DNA of 64,000 nt from Ischnura elegans (taxonomy: Eukaryota; Arthropoda; Insecta; Odonata; Coenagrionidae), in contig NW_025791658.1 in the NCBI RefSeq assembly GCF_921293095.1, positions 6,944,001 to 7,008,000 of the forward strand. Direction: 5' to 3'. The position numbers and the translations under genes were made by a program. Within the stretch, counting starts at the first letter, position 1. Every line of letters starts with the position of its first letter. The notes below the pieces were generated by a model, which saw only the letters and a program-made list of their open reading frames with translations, was not told where the DNA came from and did not search any database. Shown here in pieces: positions 36,201 through 48,200 of this stretch.

Positions 36201-39200
36201 CATCGCATGGGCGCCAATCTGGCCTTTTTCAAATCAGGTTAAAATTGACCATTGCCATTCGTCTAAGCTGGGATTTCGAAAACCAGATAATTAGTATATT
36301 ATGAATACACTAATGGTGGGCAAGGAATCGCAATCAATGCCTTTGGTTTTCTTTGATGAAGGATACTACCCTATTGGGGTTTTGTCCTTTTTTACCAATT
36401 TTTAAAGGGGTGTTGGATGATGGCCATGCAGGTCTGTTGACAAAAGGTGTAAATGTTTGTTGCCTTAAACTTATTTTGACCTATTTTGGTGAACAATTAG
36501 CATTGAGTGAAATAAAATGTGCTGGTTTCATAGAACAGATGAAGTCAACATTTTCCTGCTCCATCCACCAATGTTGACAATGACTACTGTCCCTCAACAA
36601 TCGCCTTTATTGGCCATTATGTCTCAAGATGTGGCCTACTTATTAGGTATTTCCTCCTGCTTTCTAAGGTGCATATATCTGTGAGCATTGTGAGCCCTTT
36701 CACAGCCATTGCCATTCTAAAGCCTGATTGATATTCAGCTAAGATATTATTTTCTCCCTTGCTTATTGCAGTTCACGTATGTGTGCAGCTGCACTTGATA
36801 TATATGGATGCATGTATCACAGTTGTCAAACTTTGGTAACTTTCTCCGTTAAAACTACTCTGGATAAAATGCATACGCCATGACTTTGCGAGGCCACAAG
36901 AAGAACTGCTTCACTTTATTCATAGGTGGCAGCACAATACATAAAACAAAATCCTCACTTAATGCCATTTCAACTGAATGAATATTTGAATTACTAACAC
37001 CTCTCCTCATTAAGCTTCATCTGGCTTGATGTAAAGGCAGAATAATTTTTAGTTTTAAGTATACTGGGACTATCCACAGTGATAACGTTACGGGAGTCAC
37101 CTGCAATGCGCAAATTGTGCCAAAAATCCATGGAGAAAAATTCATTCATCTCGATCAGGATTTGAACCCAGATCCCCCCATTTATAATCAAGTGCTTAAG
37201 CCAGTTAAGCTACTGAGGCGTCATTCCTCCCTGTGGATATTTGAGGACACTACCAGACAAAGTGGTCAAGGCAAATGAATTTTTGTCCGTGGATATTTCG
37301 CACAAAGCAGAATACATAACTTTGTTTGCCGTATCTTTCCGCTTTTTTGTTTAGTCCTCTGCCAAGATTTGTTTACAAAAGGAATGTGAAAAATATGCTC
37401 ACCTCTGGTGACATGCGTATGAATGACACCGTTTGTGTTTATTAATTTGGTTAAGGAATCTGGTGGCATTAGCCTAATTTTTATGTTATGAATAAAATTT
37501 AATACTTCAAATTCCAACATCTAATGTTTTCATAATATTTATCTTTTGTTTGTTTACTGGGAACAATTCACTGAATAGGAACATTTCCCCATTTAAAGTA
37601 TCAATGATTGAGTTAGCCTCAGAATCTTGGCAAATAATGACAGTATCATATGCGAATAAATGATATTTGCAATTCCTCATTGTGTTCCCTATGCCATTCA
37701 TGCACAATTGTCAAACTTTGGTAGCTTTCTCCATTAAAACTACTGTGGATAAAATGAATATGCCATGACTTCACGTGGCCACAAGAAGAACTGCTTCACT
37801 TTATTCCTAGGCAGCAGCACTTTACATAAAACAAAATACTCAATGTCATTTGAACAGAATGAATATTTGAATTACTAACGCCTCTCCTCATTCAGGGATT
37901 ATTTTAACAAAACTATCTTTCTTAAAATACAAAATACACTAAGTATGTTAATAAAGATTCAATGGCATGCATTAAACAAATGTCTATCATCTACAATGAA
38001 GTAAGTATGATCCACAGTACTGACATTCTGTGCACGCCTTTTAACCTTAGCTTCTGAAAGGCTCATAGTAAAAAAATGTACAGTATTGTTCTCTGATGGT
38101 ACATACTGGAGAGAAATTTCACCTTTCTTAACAGCTTCCCTAACATAATTTAATGTTACAACAAAATGTTTGCTTCTTTCCTTTACCATATCATTCTTAG
38201 CAATAAATATAGCACCTTGGTTGTCACAAAAAATCTTACAGTTCTGAGGGATAAGCCTGTCTTGTTTTACCTCACAAAAGAAAGATATCATCCACTGAAT
38301 CTCACACAAGCATTCATAGACAGCAATATACTCAGCATGAGTGCTTGAACTTGCAACACATTACTGCTGCCTGCTTTTCCATGATATTGCACCTCCTCCC
38401 ATGGTAATGACATACCCTGTGATGGATCTAGAATCAGATCTATCCCCGGCCCAGTCCGAATCACAATAGCATGAGAACCTTCTCCCCTTTGGAAGAGCTA
38501 GCCATTGAAACATTGGCTCTGACTGAATGGCTCACCTGGTGGGAATGACTTATTTGTTCGGGGTTTCCACTCAACCGTGAAAACCGTAAATAAGCCATGA
38601 TTTAGTCTACCGTAAAAAAAACCTGGAAAAAGCCGTGAATTTCGTCATAAAACCTTTAAAAAATCTCTCAAACTTGATTTTAGAACTACGATTGAAAGAG
38701 CAAAAGAAAAATTGATGTGTCGATCGTGTTTCAAAGTCAGTCATGCGTAAACACTGTCCAGGCATTTATCTGCACACGTATATTCTAAGCGCAATCATCG
38801 GTCCGTGTGCCATAATGACGACACATTGACCTTGAGCCTGCACCAAAGCTAGACGACTGGTAACCAAAGCGTTCACTAACCCTGCCTAAAACTCTGACAC
38901 TTCTTAATTTCCCTGGCACCGTGGTCCCTCCATTTTCCCGTTCACAAACTCAAGCAGGAGCTGAATTTTGCCAGCAACGTCAAGAGAGGTAGCACTTTCA
39001 TTGCTATGTTTGCATTCATGGCGCCTGTTGCATTTGTTAAATTTTTAGTTAACCTGCGGCCGACGATCATTATGCGATCAATATTTCTGCCTGAAATAGT
39101 TTGTCTATAGTCTGTGAATTTGACGACATCTACACCGTGAAAACCTGGAAAAAACCGTGAATTTTATATTTCAGTTTTGGTGGGAACCATGTTGTTAGTT

Positions 39201-42200
39201 GATTTTAATGGAGGTGAGCTGTTTATCACTTCTACTTTCTCCACAGAGTATCAAGGAAGAGAAGACAGCTGATGAAATGTCTGGGTCTTCTGCTGAAACA
39301 AAGGAATTCATTGGAGATTCAAGTGAAGGAACTTCAATGTTTGCATGCTCTGTTCAAAGGACTGAAATATACATTCCCTTGGAAGACTGCCAATTGCCCC
39401 AAGAGATTATGATGGTAAATTTTGTTCTCAATTGCAATTATACCATTGCATTTCTGCCTTCAAATGAAAAAATTCTGGGTTGCACGACGGAAGTGCTTTT
39501 ACTTTCTCCACAGAGTATCAAAGAAGAGTTGACGGATGACGACAATGCAGAGTCTTGTGCTGAGAATATAGAATGCATACAAGAAATGACTGAAGGAACT
39601 TCACCGATCGCGTGCTCAGCTCAATCGACTGAAATATTCAATCCCGTGCAAGACTTCCAATTACCCAGAGTCAATATTATGGTAAGTTTTATTCTCATCT
39701 GCAATTATACGGTAGTGTAATGGCCTTCAGTTGAACAAAATTCTGGGTTGTACTACAGAAGTGGGTTTTCCTAGAGCATACGTACAGGAGTAGCTTGGTT
39801 TTCAAAGATTGACGTATTTTTTACGCCAGCACGCCCAGTCCATGGTTATCAACTTTTATTTCATCCTATTTGTCAATTGAAATTATATTTGGGAATGGTT
39901 TTTCTAGCACATAGGTACTGTGTAAGTACACTCCCTTTGGAGTAATGTGAATTACAAGTGTTCGAGAAATAAGGCATTTTATAATCGTTTTGTGTTCTTA
40001 TTAATTATGTCTGTACGCATATTGTTGCTCGCCGCGAGCCTTTAATGGCATGTGCTCTCACAAGAGTGGTTTTCATTTATAAAGTGGAAGTTGGTCAGTA
40101 TATGCAAAGAAAAAATTAAAATTTAAGCACATACCAACCCTTGTAGTCATCGTAACTCTGTGTTTGAAATGACACTGCTGAAATGCCTAAACGCCATTAT
40201 GATGATAAAAAAATTGTCTCATGTCTATGGTTGCTGCAATTAAAATAAATGATAAACATGACGCCGTATGATCACAATGAAGACAACAAAGTATACTGCC
40301 ATGACGAAGGCTTGAACCCTGGCCCCCAGGGTGGGAGTCATATATGCTACCACTACCCCACCTATCCCATCTGAAGATGGATGATATTTTGGATTTATAT
40401 ATGGCTTGTGAAAAGTACCGCATGAAAATTAATTAATTACAGCCTAACGAAGGCCCATAAGGAACCACTACTAGTTCAGAGATGTGCTCACCATTCCGAA
40501 GGCCATAAAAAAAATACGGCATTGAAAAAGGCGGAGTAAGGTACGTGGTCTCCCCTTGTTAGCCTTAACACCTCGCGTTTCTATGGAGTGTTGAACCTGT
40601 TCTCCTTTTTCAAAAATTTTGTGACCATAAATACATCAAAGTTTGGTGTACCATTTATAAATCGTTGGAATTTTCCTTCTCCCAACCAAGATTTACTTTT
40701 CTTGAACCCATCCAGGACAGCGAACCACTGCAACAACCAGCCAGAATGGAAATAAGGCTAACATCCCATGATTCTAGTTGCGAAGGACGAACGTTCTGGC
40801 CGGCGTGAATACATACGCAATGAATAAGTCTTGCAGAAAACGTCTGAATTAGATTTATTAGTTTGACTCAGTTCTTCCAAAAAAAGTTTTGGCATGATAA
40901 GCGGCATTGTGCCAAAATATACCCAGCGAAAAATAAATACCATCATCTATTTATTAAAGATTCAATGTGCTATTCGCACTACTGCTTCCAAACTTGAAGT
41001 TGACACTTAAATGAATATTAATGTATATAATGCAATGATGAAGTCATGGACTCAAAAGAGAAGCAGGAGAAGCAGCCACATATATATTCTGAAGATATTT
41101 TATGACAGCAAAAAATGGATATCCTCAAATTCAGTAATTTTTCCATGCAATAATAGTGGCAGAACTAAACGGCGTAGAAGCTGCCTTCTGCTACTTCTGC
41201 CCTCTGCCTTGTGACGTCACGGCCAATATTCAACATGGACACCCGTTTTAGCGGCCTTTGAATTTTTCCATATTTTGGACGGTTATCTCGAATCAAGTTT
41301 TCACTATTAGGATTTAAACTGTGGTTTTACGACATTATGTTATTCTGAACTCTAATTTTAAAAATGTGTTTGGTGCATTTGCAACACTAGTGTACTTCCC
41401 TATTCCTTTATATATTTAATCCTGCAATGGGTTTATTTGGTGGTAATACAAGAAAAACTGGTAATTTGATAAAACCCTACTATAGCCCTTGGGCATAAAG
41501 GTATTTACATTTATAAATATCTCATTGAAAATGTAGATAATGCAAATAGTACCATTGTGCAGGTAATCAACCACTTACTTCTTTTATTCATGTCCTTCGG
41601 GCATAACCAGCATAGACCTTCTCTTACAAGGTAAAAGAGGCCTTGAGTGACAGGGCACAATGCACGATTAATATCGCTTTAACATTTTTTGTCTTGAAGA
41701 TCCATGCTGCTTTGATGAATACTAATACACTGAATGCATTAAACAAATGCTATAAGTGTGAGTCGTAGATCACAAAAATCCTTCTTTGAAACCAATTTAT
41801 ATTTGTTAGTCAATGAAATCAACTTATTCTTATATAAGCCGTTCCAAATCTCCCCAGACAATCCCCTTTCTTTGCTTCAGCTATGCCTTAACAACTCAAC
41901 ATATTCACAATATGCTGTCCAGTAATAAAATAGCAATTATTTTTCCAATCAAAATCTTTTCCATAGTTTCCTAATTTTAAAAATTATATCAACTAATTAT
42001 ATTGATCCCTGAATTATTGTAAAATTCAAGTAAACAAAGCGAAGTATACAAGGCTTAACTGTAGCTTTGAGGACCATAAAATGTTTCCTTCATTTCTCAC
42101 CTCTCATAAACAACCTTAGTGGCTTTAGTTTTGTAAGTTCAAGAAGGCTACATCTCAAGCATAGGCGGATCCAGGGGGGGGGGCACGGGGGCACGTGCCC

Positions 42201-45200
42201 CCCCCAGACCCTCAAAAATATGCATGATTATTAATACGGTCCCATTATCATTGCGTTCGTTTTGTATTACGAGGTATCCTTGTGCCCCACCCAGAACAAA
42301 ATCCTGGATACGGCCTTGCTTGTGCCCCTCCCAGAAAAAAATCCTGGATCCGCCCCTGATCTCAAGGACTAAATGCAGCAGAGGAATAAACAAACATTAA
42401 CTTTGGATGCAAGTATAGTGCTCAAATAGGCTAAAAGATGGTGCCACTTACGACTTCAAATACATGGAAAAACTGGCATTGTCCAATGAAGCCTTAAAGT
42501 TATGCATTTCTTTCATTGAAGTCTAATTGATTTTTATGTATTCTGTTGGTGCTGGAGTAAAGAAAGCAGTGTAGGGACTAAAAGCATTGCATAAGGAAGT
42601 ATGAGCGATGATTGACGGCTTCATTAATCTGAAATTATGTGCTCTGGTATCTTGGTTTTGATAATTCTTCCAGTTTCACCTATGTAGATGACTCCACGCT
42701 CATGAGTCATGTGATAGATGCCAGAGGTCTTGAGTCTTTAAAATTCACAATTTGGCTCTGTAGTTCCTGCGGAGGCATGTGGACGTTGCCATTTTTTGGG
42801 ATTGAGTGACAATTTCCCGGAAATAGTGGAAAAAATGAGAGAGCAAAGAGAGAATTGGAGTGAAGACCACTGTCATCTATCACATACCTTGTGAATGGGA
42901 AGAAGTCTACATTGGTGAAGCTGGAGGAACAAAGTCTGCAACCCCTGCATTGCAACTGAGTCTAGCAAATATGGAGTCATTCCACTGCAAGTTGGACAGA
43001 AAAACACCTGTAAAATCAACAAGTGTATCAACCCTTAACCAGTGACATGCAGTCTGAGACACCGCTGCGTTTCTAAGATTATGAATATTTTCAAAATTAA
43101 TGTTTCGAAATATCTCTTATTCTCGTTAGCTTCATATTTTTCCATACCAAGGATATCCCACTCTTAAAATTTAACGTTCCTTTTATTACTCTCTGTAAAT
43201 TTGCAATTGAATTTGATTAGCGGTCTGTGAGACTGCACGTCACTAAATTAAAAAATCAATAAAGGTAATGCTGGTGGAAATGACTAAAAAAGTTGTTAAA
43301 AACAATTCATCGTGATTTGTCAAGCATAATAATAATTAATATTTTCGGCCGAGTGCTTTAGCCAGTTAAGCTACCGAGGCATCATTCTCCCCTGTGGAAA
43401 TTTGTGGACTATACCGGACAAGGTGGTATGGACTGCTGAGCATATGATGCGACTAGCAGTCCAGCAGGGCTATTCAGTAACTGTTTACGCGGTCGCGAAG
43501 ACGAAAGATTTCGTGACGGGATCGCGAAAATCACATTGTTGCTATTCTGTAAGCCATTTCGAACATTCCGCCACGTAAGTTTCGTGCTTCAGTTTACGCG
43601 ACGAGAGTTGTCAACGAAAACTCAGTTTCCGCCGCGTAAACAGCAGTCCGCGGTAGACGACGGGGCCACATGCTGTTAATATATGTCATGTATTTGCTTT
43701 GCCATGTAAATAGCGGTGTTCATTGTAGTTGTGGACGTAATTTCATTTCGTGCAAGTAATATTTTTGCATATTTTACTGTTAATTTCATGAATTTTAAAT
43801 TATTCTTGTCTTGTACATGCTTCTCATATTCTCTTTTCGGAATACATTCTATATTATTGGAGTTGGAGGTGTTGTTATCTGTCATTGAGGAAATGTTTTA
43901 TATTTTTCATATTTACCATTATCGTCCGCTTAATTGCATATCTCAATAGTACTCTATTTATTTTCAACCGTTTATCAAAGTGAATACTTAAGTGTAAAAT
44001 GTGTCGTCGCATCTTGTTTTTAAGTCGTGTTTACAAGACATTTTCCCGTCGTCTGTTTCACTATGAGTGTAGATGATGTATGAGCGTAGATATTTTAAAT
44101 GCTTTGTTCTACTTTTCCCCGGGACGGTTACAAAGTTAGGAAGATATTTGCTGGTTAAGAGGAAACGTATGTGTTCCATTCATGAATTTGCTGCTGCGAG
44201 TCACCTTTGTGGTGTTAGTCAGTGCTTTCCCACTTCGGAATGCAGTGTTACTCTATGAATACTAGTGTATATGCAAAAGGAGTATGTAGCGGGATTCAAG
44301 AACTTAGGATAAAGTACAAATGCTACTTTTAATATCCACTAAGAAGGTAAACAACTCGTAGTATGATCATAAGATTATTTTGTTTCTTCTGGTTTGAAAG
44401 GGCTCATGTTCAACATCAATGCTAAAATAACATGAATGAATACTGCGCTCTACAGTGTGTGTATACAGTTGTATAAGATATTTTTGGATGATGAAGTTGG
44501 AGGGACATAACTAGCAGAAAGACAGTTCCTCTGCTGATCAATATTTTTACTCAGGCTGGCGATGTATAAATATTCACAATTATTGCCGTATAGTGGATGT
44601 ATAATTTTTTCTCTACGTTGTGATGGCTATTGTTTTAACTAATCAAATACAAGATATTGACACTGAAAGGATATAACTGATAGGTGAATCGATTTTGTAT
44701 GTTTATATTAGGTCCTTTTCGCAAATGAAATGTGCAGCTGCTGTGGCTGGAGGTTACCATGTCTAAACTGTGGATAGGTATAGATGCTTGTATGACAGAT
44801 AGACGTTTGTAGGCATGTTATTCATGTACATAGCATAGTGCGTACAACTTAAATTATTTTACCAAGCAGTCATTATTGAGTATACTACTGTTTTCAGTGT
44901 CATCTGTCTTGCGGCAAAAGATGACTAAGTATTTCTTGGCATAAGAGATTTGTTTTGCTCAAAATGGTTAGTATATACATTGGGGACAAGTGTCGTTTTT
45001 GTGATATCTATCATACAGGATGTTTCCTTTCGATTAAGCCTATGAGTCCATGGCATGACTATGATTATTATGGAAAAGAGAGCGAGAGTATTTATTCAAT
45101 GGCCATTAGTGTGATGGTCTTTGTTAAGGAATTGAGGCAAGTCAATCATCTTATTTATATTGATTGTGGATAGTGGTGAGAGGATATTGTCTGAGAGCCA

Positions 45201-48200
45201 GATACCTGTTTGTGCCTGCTGCAGTATCATGATTGTATAAAGGAATTGACTCCCACATTCTAGCCACTCAGAACCCTAGCTAAGGGATTTATGCTTTTAT
45301 GAGAAATGACTCATTGTAAATCTATGAAATAAGACAGCCAATTACTTCTTAATGTGCTATAGATATATATTGTTCCATATAACATTTTGAGACCATTTAT
45401 TGTTTCTGAGATTACAATTTTAATATTCTCATAAGGTGAGGTGAGGCTAACCTATTTTCATTTGAATGTGTATCGTTAATTTATGTAACGATCGAATCTG
45501 ATTGAAAATTATTGGTGTGAGAGCCCTAGAAATACTTAGGAGGAGGAGAGAATTGAAAGAGTCAGTCTTGTGTGAGGGAACTAATGAATGTATATGACCC
45601 TTTTGTATTAACATAAGAAGTATTTCAGGGAAAATATTGGATAAAGATTTAGCTTGGAAGCTAATAAATATTTTATGTCAAAATATAATCAGCTCAAAGA
45701 GCTCTTGCAGTACGAATGCGTTTGAAGGTATATTACTAAACCACATCAACCACTATCCCTATATAAGTTAGTGAAAATTGTACATGGAATACCTACCTAA
45801 ATCTAGATATATTATGCACTGCAATTTTATGGGCATGGCAGCTACTGGTAGTGACAATAATTTGGGACTTGGCCATCCCTCTGTCAGCAGAGAAGTTGAG
45901 GAGGTTACAGAAGCATAGAATTCTCCTCCCATATTGACCAAAGATATATAAGTCCCATCAATAGAAAATGAGCAGAGTAGAGTACCTAATATAAAATTAT
46001 GCATGAATTGCTGCTGATGTAGATGCCCATGAATTTTTGGAACAAATTGTGATGAGCCCATTACTGTTTACATAGCATTTTCCAACAAATTTATACTGTT
46101 GGAGAATAATCAAACCAACATTGTAATTTATTTTAATAATTTATCATGGATTAGACCTTGACTGAAAATTATTCTCTTGGAGTGTTTCTAGATCATCATT
46201 ACCTTACATGCCAGCCCTTCTCAAATTAATTGGTGATAGTCGAGGTATTCCTACAAATAGGCCTAACACAGTTAATAGGTATTTATGCATTCACAACAAA
46301 GGATCCAGTTCCTTTCGTTAAATTTCCTGCATTATAATATGGCATGATGTAAGTAACCGATTAATGGAGATGTTGCTCTGGATGTTCATAAACTTTACCT
46401 AGGCTGTTTCCATTAGTATGGGATCAGAAACATAGCATTGAAAAGAATTTGGTGATAATGCCACTCTTCTATTCATTTTACAAACTTTTACCAAATTACA
46501 GCTCCTCGCCCCCTGTAATTTAATGATTCATATTCGCTATATCATGAAACCCATTCTACATCCACAGCTCAAGTCTCTTGTAACTACTCTAATCCCATAT
46601 GCTATGTAAATTCACTCAGAAGCATATTAACAACATGCTTGTAAGCACAAGCTCTTAATCAATTTGAAATGTGATGGTAACTGATACCACCTCCAGAACA
46701 ACGGTTGCATTTCATTATTCTTTATAGTTACTAAATAATTACAGGTAAGCTCAAAGAAAATAAAGTGAGAGAGTATCATTTCTAAGTCATTCCTATTTTA
46801 TTTAACAGTAATTTGCAAGCATCAATTTTTCCAGATTATCAGTTATGTCGATACATATATGGAATCAATCAGCCATGCATAGGGAAATGAAATGTACTTG
46901 GGAGAGTGGATATCAGTGTTCGTTGTTTGGTATAAATTTGGAAAAATAATCATCTGGTACATAATTTAGCATGCATTATATGATATTAATAATATATTGG
47001 AAGTAATGACCTTGATTTTTTTAAAGTAAACTCCTTGCATCGAAAAGAAAGAATAATTTTTATATTATATCTGTATCCTTGAGCACCGAATATATTAAAA
47101 AGTGTAATGAATGATAGGTGGCTTAGGTAACCCACACCACCACTGGCACCAGACTGGAAAACTATGTGGCAGGCCAAGTACCCCTGAAACTCATTAAACT
47201 GAAGCCCATAAGCAAATTATGAAGTCTATTGAGAGGTGCATGGGGGTTCTTAACTCTAGGTTCCGATGATTGCTGAGACATTGAGTGCTGGAGTGTACAC
47301 CAATAAAATCAGGATTGATAGTTAATTCATGTGTTGTACTTCATAATATGTGTGTAGGGGCTGGTTTTCCCTTCCCAGACAAGGCTGATTATTATGGAGA
47401 TCCCAGCTCTTGCAGAGTCCCTAATTCTTGGGAGAGGCATATTAAACAAGGCCAGAACTATTAGACAAGCGATTATTAACAGGTTACCTAATGCATTGGT
47501 AAATTACCAATTGATACACCACCATTGCTTTTGTTGGTGGTCAAACTACGGTTTTCCACCTTAAAATTATTCATGGGATCCCTCGTAGAAGGGATACCCT
47601 GTAGTTGCCACCAACCTCATCCGAATGGTCTAAAATGAGAAAAGAAATATTACGAATGGGTCATGTTTCATCCATTATTTTTTCATGCATTTTTCTGTTA
47701 CTTGCATAAGACTTATAATTTCTTTCACTAGGTAGAAATTTCCCTTAACAATCATCACTGCTTGGGTCTCTTAACCTTCTTGATTGTGAGGTACTTCAGG
47801 ATAAAAGTAGAACAGTCATCACTATATCTCAGTTTATATCAATTGCCACCCATTCAGGCTGTGCTTCCTTTTTCTTAGGAACGGTAGTAAGAAAGTGATA
47901 TTTTTAGGTGTGCTGATGACTTTAGATACTGCAAATTTGCTACCTATATAATATTATAGCATGATTGATTTTTAAGAATCCAAAATTATGAGGTAGAAAC
48001 TCCTTCACTTGACTTTGTACATAATTTAAAAATTCCCAGGGTATCTCTTAAATTGAAACTACTACAAAATGAAGAAGATTTGAATTTATTCAATAAAAAT
48101 ATGAACTTAATGTCACTTCTATTCTAAAAAGTTAGGTTTACTTATATACGTTAGCGACAAATGTTGAGGCGCATTTCGTCAGTACCATAACTCTTAAATG

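Larger units (their letters stand above)
33692..36375 (+). mobile_element. MITE copy i, split by a piggyBac insertion
   Basis: Left part 33692-34070 and right part 36086-36375 together make one full MITE, from AATAGGGTGGTTTCC to GATACTACCCTATT. The break falls at a TTAA that is duplicated around the inserted piggyBac element. This order shows that the MITE is older than the piggyBac insertion. Confidence 0.92.

Noticed and set aside
39199..39720. Single 173-codon exon
   Set aside because: Two homologous exons with good GT/AG sites lie inside, matching A1. The open intron is noted as a possible retained intron instead.
42148..42393. 81-residue minus-strand protein
   Set aside because: It is a translation of a hAT MITE with a perfect 8-bp target duplication.
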